Source: Dillenia suffruticosa
Taxonomy: Eukaryota; Streptophyta; Magnoliopsida; Dilleniales; Dilleniaceae
DNA length: 64,000 bases
Assembly (NCBI GenBank): GCA_033439265.1
Contig: JAVTVX010000027.1
Coordinates: 5,161,001-5,225,000 of the forward strand
Reading direction: 5' to 3'
Shown here: one piece after another, positions 36,182 through 49,386 of the stretch
Layout: the number at the start of each line of letters is the position of its first letter
Position numbering within the stretch: position 1 is the first letter of the stretch
Notes under the pieces: model-generated
What the model was told of the DNA's origin: nothing
Seen by the model: the letters and a program-made list of their open reading frames with translations, nothing else
Databases searched by the model: none
Position numbers and translations under genes: made by a program

Positions 36182-39100
36182 CTCTTTTGTGTTTTTTCCC
36201 CCTTGGTTTGAAGGGCGCGGCTTTTGTAGTGTGAAATGGAAGTGTGGACTTGATTTTTTTTTTTTTATTAATTGGGTGTCTCTGCGGGTCATCGAGTAAA
36301 TTTACAAAATCAGCCGATGGTTGTGCTGATAATTTTTGGGTTGGATTCCCTTTTATTTTATACCCTAATAATCAAAGAAAAAAATATGAAATTCTAAATG
36401 AATTTTTTCGTTATAACAAAATGATAACTATTTAATCATCATTTAACAATTCATCTTGACGATATATTTATAGTCTGATGGATTATTCTACAATTTTACC
36501 ATATAAAAATAATAATAGTCAGATAATAATTCAATAATAATATCTACAAAAATAATAGGATATCTAACTATAAATTATTCATTCATAATTTTCACCATCA
36601 GCAATGACTATAATCTTTATAGGTAATCAATTTGTTTTTGTTTTTACACTCAAGTGGTATGGAATTCCTATTCAAATGTTTCTTTCGAAAATTAATATTT
36701 AAATATTCATAAATATGTATATTTTTACCGTTAAAAAAATCGATATGTTTCCACTTTGCTCCTTTGGGTTCCACTTAAGCATGCCGGATTTCAAAGAAAA
36801 TCAAAGGACAGACTACAAAAAGTAAAGTGCTAATACACAGGACAAAGAGACAGAATATGAAAGCACCGGACGTAAATGACAGTTTTGAAATTACGAAAAA
36901 TTTAGCATCCATCCGTAAAACCATAAGGGAGTAAAATGTGCTCTTTTCTTTTTTTAACATTCTCAGTCAATATACTCATACGGTAAATAGGCATTGTACC
37001 ACATTTCATCTCAAAAAAATAATCATAATCAGATGATAATCCAACAATTACTAATTTTATCAATATTAATATATATATAAATAATAAAATATCTCGTTAT
37101 AGATTGTCTTATGAATTTTTTTTTATTTCACTATTAACATAGCGATGACAATAATTTTTATTACATTTATAATACCATACTTTAAATTATTTTATGCAAT
37201 AATTTGTAGATTAGATATTCGGCTGAAAATTTTAGATCACAAGTATGATAGTATTTTGCGGAGTTGTAACGATTAGTTTACCTCATAAACGATTCCTATA
37301 ATAATTATTTTCATCAGGAAACTTGAATTCTAGCCTATACATTTATAATTATCATATTAATTATATGCAATGAATGCGAAATAATCCACCATACTAACCA
37401 ATAGTATCGGATAATCATATTAAATCTGATTAAATTTGATTTAAATTAAGTGAGATCCTTAAGAATAGAACTCTCGTAATATTTATTTTTTTCGTACATA
37501 AAATTTGAATTCGAAATTTTATTCAAGAGATATCAATAACGGAACCAACTAAAAGTTGATAACCACACACATAGATATTAAACCCAAAAATATCCATCAT
37601 TAAATATGGTTTGGAAGTTATAAGTTATGACCAACCTTATAATCTGGTTTGTCCTTTTAATTTCATTTATTTGTTTTTTAATTGTTTTTGAAAGGGAGGG
37701 GCTTGATTGGGAGGGGTGAACACCACAAGGAGGCTGCGGGATCATTGATATTTGGTGATAAGATCATTGGGTTTTAATCATGTACAGATAGGATGCTTTG
37801 TTTGTATTCGATTTTTCTTTTTCTTTTTCTATTTTTTTAATGCTTTGTTTGATGACAAATGTCATATATGGTGTGGCCCTGTTCACTGTGGTCACGGGCT
37901 GTCCATTATTATTTTCCTTTTTCAAGGTCATATGATCCAAAAGTATCATATGCAATTTATTTTAAGCATTCCTGATTTTAAAATAATATTATCTTTTTAT
38001 TTAGTATCCGTTTTATATGATTTTTTTTTTAACTTTTTCCCTATCCTTATAAAAAGAAATAAAAATTAATAACTTTTAAAATAAAATTAAAACTAATTTG
38101 ATATTTTTATTTTTTAAAATAAATTGAGTTCATAACTTTTGAAATAACGTTAAAAGTTAAAAAGAAAGAGTCAGGATATGTAAATAAATTTATAGTATGA
38201 ATATATTTAAAATTTCATATCTTTCAACTAAGAATATAAATAGAATAAAAAGAAATATATTTTCTAAAATGTTGGCCTATAAAAAATAATGAGAAGAAAA
38301 AATTAATTTTTTCTTAAAAGTTATTTTTTTTTTAATTTTTATTCATTAAAAAAATTATTTTTAAGAATTCTCCTTATAAGAAGATGAAAACCTGAAAAGA
38401 AAAATGCCAAACGGGCACTTAATATATACCCTCGGCATCCTAGAATTATAATAACCAGAAAATATTTAATTTTATATTTACAATTTTCATTTTTTATAAG
38501 TAGTGTCATATGCTATTTCTTTTCTTTTTCTTAGGGAGGACATTTTTTTTTTTGGGAAATAAAGTTTAGGATATGCTAAATCTAATGGGTGGTGGATTTT
38601 TTTTTTTAATTTTGATTAATCAATATTAAAAAACATATTTTAATTAATTTGATTTGGATTATTAGTATTATTATAATGAATTTTTTTATTTTTAAAATTT
38701 AAATTTAATTTTTAATTAAAAAATCTGGCGTCCTTTTCCCCGCCGACTCTCCATCGGTTGGGTGGTGGGGTCACGAAGACAAAGGATAGGTCATGGGTTC
38801 CCATTCACCGACTCTCATTTATGGGAATCTGTCTGTGTCTCGAGCAGTCAGCATCTTGTGGTTGCAGACCCGAGAGGGAACTCGCTTCGAGTTTGATCGA
38901 GTCGTACCACATTTGATGAAAGTTAATGAGAACTTATTAGGCAAACAAAAATTCCATCAAAAGTACAATTTTTTTTGTCATTCATTCCAACTAAACTTGT
39001 CTTGTCGCATAAAAAATACAATAAAATCGAGTATTCATCCTTCAAATATTTCTAAGGAATTAGAAATTCTAATTCTATAGTTTAATGCATTTCTATGTTT

Positions 39101-39259
39101 AATGTTAAAAATAGAAAAATTTTTAATACGTCATGGTTGGAACTTTGCCATGCATTACTTTACTATAAAATAAATAAATCTTCCAAAAGATGATTTCATT
39201 TGAAAATACATGCAATTTTTATGTTGCGTAAACTTTAACCTTTTGGAAAGCTAAATCAA
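36182..39259. other. KAI2 upstream region and gene-free DNA
   Basis: It holds the KAI2 promoter (not resolved) and AT-rich intergenic DNA. At 37400-37560 there is a decayed sequence with SINE family words, without a provable TSD. A GC-richer island at 38725-38925 stands out from its AT-rich surroundings but its open frame (38793-39080) matches nothing I know. Confidence 0.5.
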
Positions 39260-39446
39260 ACTAAAATTTTTTAAATTGAGTGATCAAATATTTTATCTCA
39301 TTAATTAGAGATTTCAAGTTTAACTCTTGAAAATAACGAAAAATAAATTGAAAGAGCCAATTCCAAAAAAAAAACCTCACAGTATTCGAACTGAATTAAT
39401 TGTGTAAATCTCATATACCAGTGTTGAAAATAAAAGATAAAAAATA
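39260..39446 (+). mobile_element. SINE, full-length 187 bp, plus orientation
   Basis: It is flanked by a perfect 14-bp duplication GAAAGCTAAATCAA (39246-39259 and 39447-39460). It begins with a tRNA-like head (GAGTGATCAAAT, then TTTCAAGTTTAACTCTTG in the B-box position), continues through the family body (GAAAGAGCCAATTCC, TATTCGAACTGAATTAAT) and ends A-rich. Confidence 0.88.
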
Positions 39447-40589
39447 GAAAGCTAAATCAAGAGGTACTTTAATTTCATGATGAATGATTTTTTACATTGT
39501 TTTGTCTTAATTAAAGAATTAGTTTTTTAATTATATCGTTTTCCTAGAAAATTATAATTTTTTTTACCCACTTTAAAATTTTCTCATAAATTGTTCTAAT
39601 GATGTTATTAACATTTTTTTTTTCGTAAATACATGATATATTTTAGCTATGTTATGTCACACTATTTTAATAAAACCCATTTTTGATAAAAAGTTTTTAC
39701 TTGTTGAGGAATACTTTTTTAAAAAAATTATTTTTCTAATTTTTTTTTTTGCTTATTTGGATGAAAAAAAATCAAATTTCAAATATATTATTTTTATAAA
39801 TTTTATTGTCCACAAGAAGTAGACAAAAAATGGGTTGTGAAATTTCACTTCTAGGAGTTATTTTCCAAGATTTTGTTCTATTTCTTTTGCATATTAAAAA
39901 GTTTTTTGTTAATTAGAAAATTTTCTATTAACCAACTGTTAGAAAATGGGTACTAACGAGAGCTTGACTTAAGGCAAATGGTTTGAATCCAGAGTAAGAG
40001 AAAGGAAGGGATTAGTTTTCTCTGAGGAAAACTAATTCACAATATCTCTTTCTATTTGAATTCAAACGGGTGACCTTTGAAAAAACGATAAAAATGCATA
40101 AATAAAAGAAAAAATTATTTCCGTATTAGTTTTTTCGTCTAAAAAAGGAGACCATTAGTTAATATTTCCCGTTTATAAAATATTTTTATTTTTGAAATAT
40201 TTTAATATATTAAATTAATTAATAATTAAACAAAAATTTTTATATTTTTATACTTATATATTTTTTCATATTTAATAAATTAATTATTTATAATTATAAT
40301 ATTTACACAAATGTTTTTCATATTTAATTATAATTTTTATTTTTATATTATTTATCTTATAAATAATAATTACATATTTGATAATTTTAAATTCTTATTA
40401 TAAAAAATAGTTATTCTACTACTTTCATAAAATAATTAATATTAATATTTTTTATATTTATATATTTTCTCAAGTTTTTGTTTTTATAAGAGCCGATAGT
40501 ATTTTCATTGAGATGTGAAAATATTTGAATGAATTTAGTATAATAATGTTAATAAATATTTTTAACAAATTTTGATAAATCGAGAAAAT

Positions 40590-41720
40590 ACTCCAAACAT
40601 GGAAGGAGAGTAAACTCGTATCATTATATAAGAATAAATGAGATATACAAGATTACTCAAACTATAGAAAAATTAAATTTACGAGTCATACCATGAAATT
40701 ATAGGAGAGAGTGATAGAGTATAGATTGAAATTAGACATAAATATGTTTCAGAATCAATTTGAATTCATGACATAAAGATTGACCACCGAAACAATTCAC
40801 TTGTTAAGATATTTGATGGAGATATTTAGAACACAGAAAAGAGATCTACATATGGTATTCATTAATCTAAAAAAAACAAATGATCGGGTTTTTATAGACA
40901 TATTGTGGTGGGTACTGATAAAAAAAGAGATTTTCTTGAAATACAATACTCTTATTAGAGATATAAATAAAAGAGTTATAACCAATATAAGAACTTGCGA
41001 GAGTCTGAGCGATAACTTCCCTATTAACATTGGATTTCATCAAAACTTGGTATTGAGTTTCATTTTTTTTTTTGCAATAGTGATAAATGAAATCACAAAA
41101 AATATTCAAGATAAGATACTATGGTATATTTTTTTTGCAGATGAATAGTATTAGTTGATAAAACTGTATAGGGTATTAATGTTAAATTAGAATTATGGAG
41201 AATCACACTAGAATGCAGAAGATTTGGATTGAATAAATCAAAAACTTGGTATAACAATCATCAATGTGATAAAAAAAACGATTAAATTATAAGAGAAAAA
41301 CATACTAAAAAGTGAACATTTTAGATATTTTGATTTTATTATTCAAAATGATGACAATATATATGGAGATGTGAATCATAATATTCGAGTAAGTTTGATA
41401 AAATGGAGAAAATCATTCGAAATTTTTTGTGATTGCACAATATCATTGCATTTGAAGAAAAAATTTTAAAAAAATCGTAATAAAACTCGCACTATTATAT
41501 GATATTGAGCATTTGATCATTAAGTAAAAATAAGAACTGAAAATGGTTGTAATATAAATGAAAATATTTATATAGATGCGTGATAAAATTAGAAAAAATA
41601 GAATTAAAAACGAAAAAATATGTAATAAGTTAGGAATTGTTCAATTGTGGATAAAATGCAGAAGTATCGTTTGAAGTGATTCGAGCATATATAGCAAAAA
41701 CTCAAAAACTCACCAGTGAG
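40590..41720 (+). mobile_element. Degenerate RTE-like LINE reverse transcriptase
   Basis: Plus-strand reading with many stops retains the order of a plant RTE-type reverse transcriptase. TWKESKLVSLYKNK is near 40598. A long piece runs from 40780 to 41148, with IHLLRYLMEIFRTQKRDLHM, the FINLKKTNDRV palm motif (FIDLEKAYDRV in active elements) and a terminal FADE where active copies have FADD. The C-terminal part follows to about 41720 (HFRYFDFIIQNDDN, then RWFEHI-like). The catalytic double Asp is lost; it is a dead fossil. Confidence 0.85.
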
Positions 41721-42526
41721 GAGGAATGAAAATTTAAATATATGAGATTCAGTAAAATATAGAAACAAATCGTTGAAAATTTGGATACAAAATATTCATA
41801 AAAACATGATAATTAAGAGTTTTGTTAAAATGATAGTTTTTTGTAGAAATAAATGGTATAGAAGAATATGTACAAATTTAACCAATATTTTTGTAATTTT
41901 TTTTTTTACGATATCTGTCTCACAAATGATCAATTCCAAATTTTAAGATTAAAACCTAACTTATTATTATTGTTGTATATTTTTATAAATTATTGTTTTT
42001 CTTGTACTTAACGTGCAACCTAGCCTAAAATGGGTAAACAAAATTTTGAATAAAGGTATTTAACACAATTTTGGATCAATGGAAAGAACTAATATTACTA
42101 TCATTAATGTAACTACCAAAATTCTATCCTTTTTGTACACCTAACATTAGAAGATGGAATTTTGAATAAAGTAAAATTATCTAATACAAATTTGAATCAA
42201 GGATCTAGGAATGAGTTAATATCATTACCATTTGAATTACAAGTTGCTGGGAAAAGATTTTCACTAGATTATCAGACAGTTTGCGCATTACCACCTTATG
42301 ACTTAACATGTGTCATCAATTCGATTTGTACTGTAGTATTTGCACCTTTGTCAAAATCGAAGTCCACATTTTTTGTTTTTTCAAGAGAGATAGTAACGTT
42401 AGATTGCGAAAGAATAGACTCCGATTTTCAATCTTACTAGAATGTTACTAAATATATTACAACTTATAAAAAATAGACGAGGTTAAGCAAGAGCAAATAT
42501 TTAAGGCTTCCGAAATAAATCACATT
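41721..42526. other. Gene-free stretch
   Basis: It follows the LINE remnant. A 92-codon open frame at 42162-42440 gives a plausible-looking but unrecognised peptide with no flanking splice or promoter evidence. I do not call it a gene. Confidence 0.5.
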
Positions 42527-42717
42527 TTTTTTGGTAAACGGATTTTTTTCCGTTAATCGATATATAGATTTTATCTAATTAATCCGATCTAATCATTATA
42601 GGATCTATTAAGAGGTTAGTTTTTTCAAATCTTATTTTTTTATTTTCATTATTTGAAGTTAAAATGTATAGTTAAAAAATATAATATCTTATCGATTTAC
42701 GTATAAGAGTCGGTCAT
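42527..42717 (-). mobile_element. SINE, full-length 191 bp, minus orientation
   Basis: It is flanked by a perfect 13-bp duplication AATAAATCACATT (42514-42526 and 42718-42730). The T-run at the left is the reversed A-tail. The interior has CTAATTAATCCGATCTAATC and AAATCTTATTTTTTTATTTT, the same body as the copies at 28859 and 29751. Confidence 0.88.
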
Positions 42718-43224
42718 AATAAATCACATTAAAACCAGAAGGCTAATAAAAAAATTACTCGAAAAGGTGCTCGTGCTGTAATCAAAGACAAAAAACCTAA
42801 ATCTTTTTTTTTTTTTAATTCTACTTTTATTTTTCAAGAGAAAGGGTAGAAAAGGTCGACTAGCATTACTGCTCCATCTGATAAATACTACGGGAGTCTA
42901 TCTCGTATCAAATGTTGGGGTTTGATTTACACATATACCATTTTATAAAATGTCAAGTATGTTGAGTTGGTACCCAAGAAACCATTTTTGCTAATTTTAC
43001 ACTACCACTTTTGTTCAAACCCAACAAAAATTATAATTTTTGACAATGAAGAAAAAGCTAGGATTTCAATACACTGATTATCAAAATTGGCTGCATAACA
43101 GACTTTTCTGTACTCCATTATGGTATAAATAGTCATACAAATGCATAGCTTTTATCTATTCATACGAAGAGGGCAAAAAAAATACTAAACGGAGAAAAAA
43201 AATTAAATAGTTTGAGTTTTTATT

Positions 43225-43413
43225 TTTGGGTATCTGGACTTTCCAGAATCCAGAATTTCAACTCGATTAATCTGGAATTGATTTTACTGTCGGGTTTCAT
43301 TTTGAAGTTGAGATCTCCCAATATTATTTTTTCTGTACGCAATAGGAGTCGAACTCTCGACCTGGTTAAGAGATGAAGGTATCCTTCCTAACTACGTTAA
43401 TAAGTGTTGGTTT
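43225..43413 (-). mobile_element. SINE, related subfamily, minus orientation
   Basis: On the minus strand it reads GAGAGTTCGACTCCT, a strong B-box match, with an upstream TAGTTAGGAAGG A-box-like region. It shares its layout with 45915-46112 (AGATCTCCCA vs AGGTCTCCCA, TTTTTTCTGT). The T-rich left edge and TTTTATT flanks suggest a TSD that I cannot fix exactly. Confidence 0.6.
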
Positions 43414-43419
43414 TATTAT

Positions 43420-45270
43420 CTCTTATTACAAATAGAGAATTTTTATCATTCTTCTTTATAAATACAGAGATTATAATTTTTATTATTTTATTTTATTTTT
43501 TACGGGGGGAATGCTTCTATCTATACCTGTAACTTTTATACTAATAAAGCTGTGATCCTGTTCGATATTTTGTTCGATTTCTACAACAAAGTAGCCTTGT
43601 AAATTGTAATCCATAAAGTTGTTGGCATACTTTTCTTTAGGTCGAAGAATGCTTACCATACAAACTTGAACAACTAGTTTGGTTCCTCACTCCTTATTAT
43701 ATAGACACAAGATTGAGGCTATTTCCACAAAATTTGATTTGGGTGCTTAGAAAATGATCCGACCAAATGATAAACCTGTTGATGATTTCTCTAGACACCC
43801 TTTTTCCTGGACACAATAGACCGACCCACCAAATGAAATTGAAATCCAATCTCTTCATGTAGTGTTTAGATTCTTTTTCAAACCACATAACCACGAATCC
43901 AACATCATGATGGACGCAGATTTTTGCCCATCCGAAAATTTTCTCATTCTCCGGAATTTTGAGTTACTTTTTGTTTGAATTTTTTTAAAATACTGAAAAA
44001 CTAGTGAATTATGAATTAAAGTTTCAAGTTTCGTCGCTTAGGGACATATTAAGCAGAAGAGTCTCTTCACTTATCTTCCTTTTCTTTTTTATTTTGATTC
44101 CGTTTGATTATATCTCCTTATACAAAAAAACAACAAAAATTTCAACTTTAATGCATTGTTGAAAATGAAATGCAGACAAGTGTACGTGTATTAAGAACCA
44201 TTAAGGGATTAAAAAGAAATGAAAAAGGTTACAAAGTTAGAGCAACTTGCCAATTATTGGCCCAGATTTTTTTCTTGACATTTGATGAAATTACGAACTT
44301 CCTATTTTCACTTTCTTTTTTGGTTTTTCGATTCTTTTTGTGGCGCATTTTCATTGCTTAAGAGCAACTCGGAATTGAGTTTAAGATATTAAGGCATATT
44401 TTTTCCATGAATTGTTGCAGTTATTATCATAATTTTGTGATATAATAACATTTTTTAACTCTCGTTTGTAGGGAAAAATTATTATAATTTTTTTTTTTAG
44501 ATTTGTATTTTCATGTAAAGATATTTGCTTATAGTTGGAATATATTAAAAATAAAATAAAATAAAATAAAATAAAATAAAATATCAATAAATGAAAATAG
44601 AGGGGAGCAGAGGGTACCTAAGATCCAAAATGCTCTTTGGACACGTCAAATACAAAAAAGACTACCAAATTTAAGCTGTCTAGTTTTTATTTTGGAATAA
44701 GGACACCTAATTCTTTGCGGTTTCAGCTTGATCCCTATAGTTTTGAAATTACAACTTTACTCCCTATACTTTCAATTTTTACTACTTTACCCTGTTATGA
44801 TTTGTTCTGTTAAAATATTACTTCATACCTTATAAATGCCTTATACAAACATAGTAAATAAATTCAAAAATTAGAGAGTGAATTTGTAAGCGGGGGCAAA
44901 GTGGGAACGGAGGGGCAAGGTAGTAAGGATCAAAAGCACAAGGAAGCAAAAAATGGTAAAGCGACGGTTTTGAAACATTAGAGATGAGTGATAATTTTTG
45001 GATGAGGCTATGTTTGCTTAGTGATTAAATATTTTTTTTAGTTATATTCGGTGATTAGATATTGATTTTTTTTTCGATAAAGTTTTATATTTAAATTTTA
45101 TATATAGAAAAAATAATATTGGAAGTGTTTTATTTCCTTAAAAAAACCAACATAATTTGAATCGAATTTAATTAAATTTAACGTAATTATCATATGCACG
45201 TAATTCCTGAATCACATAGGATTAAGTATATTTTTTTATTTTTTTATACCATTCATAACAATAAGACAGT
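43420..45270. other. Gene-free stretch
   Basis: AT-rich DNA with an (AAAAT)n run at 44547-44582. The minus open frame at 43697-43894 is unrecognised. No gene is supported. Confidence 0.5.
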
Positions 45271-45273
45271 ATT

Positions 45274-45365
45274 CAAGCGTTTCTAAGAGAACAGTTTAGT
45301 GATATAAATCTACTTTTCAAAATCTGATGATTTTAGATTTAAATTTTTGTTAAAAAAAAAGAAAG
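45274..45365 (+). mobile_element. Head-only SINE, 92 bp, plus orientation
   Basis: It is flanked by a perfect 9-bp duplication GACAGTATT (45265-45273 and 45366-45374). The interior has CAGTTTAGTGATATAAATC in the A-box position and AGATTTAAATTTTTG in the B-box position, and ends in A9 then GAAAG. The boxes are decayed; the call rests on the TSD, tail and size shared with the other short copies. Confidence 0.72.
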
Positions 45366-45513
45366 GACAGTATTTTGGCAAGGGATTTCTTTCTAGGCCC
45401 ATTATGGGAGAAATCCAACTCGTAGCCCAACTCTTGCTTAGAATTCAAAGCCCGTGGGCCTGAAAAATGTCGAGCCATGACTGTGTGCAATTTGGCCCAA
45501 CATCAACTCTATC

Positions 45514-45719
45514 ATTATTTTTTTATTATTTATTATTTATTTATCATTTTACTTTACCACTTATATCCAAAAACTCGACTAATTTAGTTAGAATCGTTGT
45601 GGAGGCGAATTTAGGACCCGACTCTCTTAACTCTTATTTTTTTATTCTCAAAACTCAAATTCGACTTCTTCATTAAAGAACTCTAATGTTTTACCACTAG
45701 ATTTATAGAATATTGGTCC
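45514..45719 (-). mobile_element. SINE, probable full-length, minus orientation
   Basis: It contains CGACTAATTTAGTTAGAATC and TTATTTTTTTATTCTCAAAA followed by CTCAAATTCG, the family signature. The flanks AACTCTATC (45505-45513) and AACTTTATC (45720-45728) match 8 of 9 and are the likely TSD. T-rich at the left. Confidence 0.68.
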
Positions 45720-45914
45720 AACTTTATCGTCTTAAATCTTCAAGCATAGGAGAATCTGCAATTTGAATTTTTATGGTACATTTATACACCTCTGGAGTTT
45801 AATCTTTTGAATCTGTTTTATTGAAACTATCATAACATTTAAATTATATAATTTTATATTTTGGAGGACACAAATCTAATTCGAGTTTAGAATAAATTTT
45901 CGTTTAAAATATCA

Positions 45915-46112
45915 TTTTTTTTTCATACCATGGCTAGACTACCAATCCAGTATCCGAAATTTCGCTATGACTAATCTGATTCGACCGTTTGCAGGGTCCA
46001 ATTGAGGGGGCAGGTCTCCCAGCACTGATTTTTCTGTTCCTATGAGGGATCAAACTCCCGATCATGATTAAGGAGCGTCAGTTTCTAAACCAACTGAATA
46101 ATCAGATATCGG
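45915..46112 (-). mobile_element. SINE, best-preserved full-length copy (198 bp), minus orientation
   Basis: It is flanked by an 11-bp duplication TTAAAATATCA (45904-45914 and 46113-46123). The minus strand begins with a tRNA-like head TTATTCAGTTGGTTTAGAAA, close to the D-arm/A-box sequence of many tRNAs. GGGAGTTTGATCCC (B box) follows, then a body that includes the family word TCGAATCAGATTAGTC, then an A-tail. It is the least decayed member and the best query for the family. Confidence 0.87.
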
Positions 46113-46880
46113 TTAAAATATCAGATTTCATTGTGTCATTCTGCAAATGTTTCCATTATTATTTTAAGATATTAAGATTTTATTTGGAAAGTTAAGATTA
46201 TTTGAAATTAAAATTAATTAGAGGTTATATAAAAATATTAATGATATACTTACATTTTTAGTTATTTTTTATAAAATTTTTTAAGTTTTATTACAAGTTA
46301 TATATTTTTTATTTAAAATCTATTATAAATAAAATAAGATAAAATCATGGAAAACTTTTTAAAATGGCCATAGAGGATAGGATAACCTATTTTTGCTTAT
46401 ATTTGTTTGTGGGACGAAATCGGCAATTGGGGCATAATTGAAGGACCAAATGAGAAATTTTTTTTTTAAATCTTTTGTTTTATTTTTCTATTTAATATTC
46501 GTGAAGGCTTCAAACAGGAGTTCAAGCGAATTCTGACAACTCGAAGAAATCTTCATCACTCGCACAAATTTCTGGATCTTGGATTTTGTTCGATCTTTGG
46601 TTTCAATGGATTCATTCATCAATTTCCAGTGATAGGTGGTTTGTTTATATTTTTCGCGTTTACTTGTCGGTTCGAGAAATTGATACCAATTCGATCCGAT
46701 AAATATGCAAAAATTTGGATGAGTTGGATCGGGTTTTTTGTCGGAAATCAAGTTAGAGTTGGATCGGGGTCGGGTTTTAATATTAAAATACTCGAACCAG
46801 ATTATAAATAATCCATAATAATGACTTATAATAAAATAAAATAAAATTTTATTTTAATATTATATTATTAAATAAAAAAA
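46113..46880. other. Region upstream of the APC13 leader
   Basis: AT-rich DNA. GGTCGGGTTTTAA/CCGAACC words near 46670-46800 resemble the termini of non-autonomous hAT elements, and matching words recur at 48090-48320 ending CATTGCCATCCCTA. The APC13 promoter should lie here, but no TATA box stands out. Confidence 0.4.
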
Positions 46881-49380
46881 ATGGGTTTTAGGGTGGAGTG
46901 TAACATCTCCTCCATCTCATCACCTTCTCCTTCCATCGTCGACGCTGACACCTTCATAAGCTTCCCTTCATCACCGACGCCAGAAGACTGTGCCGACCTT
47001 CATCAGCTTGCCGACCTTCGTCACCTTCTCCCTTCATCAGCTTCCCTTCATCACCTTCTCCCCTCATCGACTTCATCACCAAAGCTGATCTTCACTCTCG
47101 CTGACCTTGCCGACCTTCATCGCCAACGCCAGACCTCCCCTCCGCCGGCCGCCGCAGCAAACCCATCTCTGTGACTGTGAGTGTGGACTCTACAACCCTT
47201 CTATGGTTTTTTTTTTTTTATTATCTTGAAATTTCTGAATTTTTTTGATTTTTTTTTAAATTTTACTGGCATTCTGAATTTTTTTTTCAAAAAATTTTTT
47301 TGGCATTCTGAATTAGGGTCCACCAAAATCTAGGGTTTGTTGTAATTGGTTTTTCTGTAAATCTGCAGAGATGGGATGGAAGCAATTTATTTATTCTTGT
47401 ATTAATTTTAATGATGATATATAGTTCGTCGGGGGAGTGCAGTGATTTTGTTATCTTTTTCTGCTTCTCTAAATAATCAATGTCCTACGAGTGACCTGGG
47501 CTGCGCTACTATTGCACAAAAACATTAGAGAGTACGCTACCTATGCCCACTTTTTCAGACTATCTAACAAAAAAGGGTGTCTTTTTCTTTTAGGTCTTTT
47601 CATTGGGTCTTCAATTTATTAGATGGCTTCACTCTTCCTCTTCTTTTGTCATTAGTCGCTTTCTCTCTGTCAGTGATTTGTTGTGATTGGGTCATTTCCC
47701 CAATTGAATATATGCACAATTTTTATGTAATTTGCTTTTGCTAATATGCACAAATTTGAATCCTTTTTAAAATTTGTACATTCGTCAATGCTGGTTTTAA
47801 TTTTAGTGTCAATTGTTGGATCTGTTTGATGTGTTAATATATGACTATGAATTGGCTGAAGAGTTTCCTATTGCAGATTTGGACCCCTGAAATTTGTAAC
47901 ATTGTTTTAGAAAAACCTATGTATTTTGTTTTCTACGGGTATCAAAAACATGTAATTTTTTTTCAGTTTTTTTTGGCTAATTGTTTCTCACTTATCAAAA
48001 CATGAAATTTGTATGCTTTAATTAATGTTTGGATGATTTATGTTTCTTCTATGCTTTTTTATTTGCTATTATGGTTTTCTTTCTCAGGTTGAATATGTGT
48101 CGGGTGTGGGTCGGTTTCGGATCGGATAGGATTGGTTTTTTGAAGACATGTGATATATTGGATCAGATCACATTTTTAGAAAAAACTGTAGGGTTGGATA
48201 TGATTTTTTATTTTTTAACCCGAGTCGGGCTATAATCGGATATAGATATTAGAGGTAGGATTTAGGGTCGGATATGGTATTAACATAACCCGAACCATAA
48301 CTGATCCATTGCCATCCCTAGTCTCACTCTCACTTGGGTATTTCTTGTTTAATGTTGATTTATCAATTTTTTTAATTGAATTTTGCAGCATTGGTAGTGA
48401 AATTGGAAATTTTATCAAATGTTCATTGTTAGGCTTTTAGGGGATTTTGCTTTTGTAATTTAAAGTTTTTAATAACTATGATGTTTATATGGATAATCTA
48501 CAGAAAACATGAAGTACTAGTTCTTGAAATAACATTGGTCTTATGATATGATTTTCAAGTGTCATTTGTGTTGATGTCAAATGATGTTTGAGAGCCAGAG
48601 GAACAAAGAAAAGAACAATGGAAAAGTAAGATGGAGATGATCCAAAATGGGGAATCATTTTCATCTTCTATGGATAGCAGGAAGGGTTTTTTTTTTTTTT
48701 GGCTGGTGAGAAATAGTGATAATGCATTTTGTTAAACCTTAGCGTGATACATAGTTGATGTTTGTCCAAGTGACTCATAGATATGATGATATGGGGTGGG
48801 TCATTCGCTAGAGTTTGAACTTCTTGGAAGAGCAGTCTTAGTGTAGAAGTACAGTTATGTGGGTGACTTCTTTGATCAACCTTAATGGGCGACTTTTTTG
48901 AATCCCAAATTGAAAGTATTCTTGTTGCTCTTACAGAGAGGTGTGATGACTAATATGATAATTTGGTGTTTAAAGATTGGGAATTAGGGTTAATTTTCGT
49001 ATTTTGAATACCGTAAGGTAACTGTTTAAATAGGTTTCATCAGATTTTTAACCAACTGGAGCCCACTTCCTATTAGCAACACACACGCCATAGGTATGAC
49101 ACATGACATGATGCGAACAAAGTGCACAAAGTTATTCTGCACAAGCTGAATAACTTTTGCAGTGACTCCTATCACATTCTCAACATTGTGGAGATCTCAA
49201 AATCTTAAAAATGTTCTCATCAATATCCCATATTCATTTTGTAGCAGGATCCTATCATATCTTTTCTATTTTCTTTTTAAGAATACTTTTTTTTTGGTAT
49301 TTTTGAGAATACTAGAAAAATCAATTTTGTACCTTTCCTGTAAAATGCTCTCTGTGCTTGTCATGACTTAAATGGTTCAG
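46881..49380 (+). other. APC13 inferred 5' leader exon and leader intron
   Basis: A CT- and GC-rich block (about 46881-47176) stands out from AT-rich surroundings and ends at CT/GTGAGT (donor at 47177). The acceptor TTCAG at 49376-49380 lies six bases before the APC13 ATG. This suggests a leader intron of about 2.2 kb, though no transcript evidence is available. The block holds a 97-codon frame (46881-47174) built of imperfect CTTCATCACCTTCTCC repeats. It would be an upstream ORF if transcription starts before it. The intron holds GGGTCGG-rich transposon-like DNA at 48090-48320. Confidence 0.5.
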
Positions 49381-49386
49381 GAAAAA

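Noticed and set aside
37200..37380. Another head-only SINE (AAACTTGAATTCTAG motif)
   Set aside because: A B-box-like word is present, but no A-tail or flanking duplication could be found.
38793..39080. 95-codon frame in a GC-richer island
   Set aside because: Only the first part is GC-rich; the rest is AT-rich noncoding in character, with no homologue I recognise.
40780..41148. 122-codon frame as a possible host gene
   Set aside because: It reads as the palm region of a LINE reverse transcriptase with the FADD motif altered, and the flanks continue the same element with stops.
42162..42440. 92-codon plus-strand frame with a protein-like composition
   Set aside because: No recognisable family, no splice partner, and surrounded by transposon fossils.
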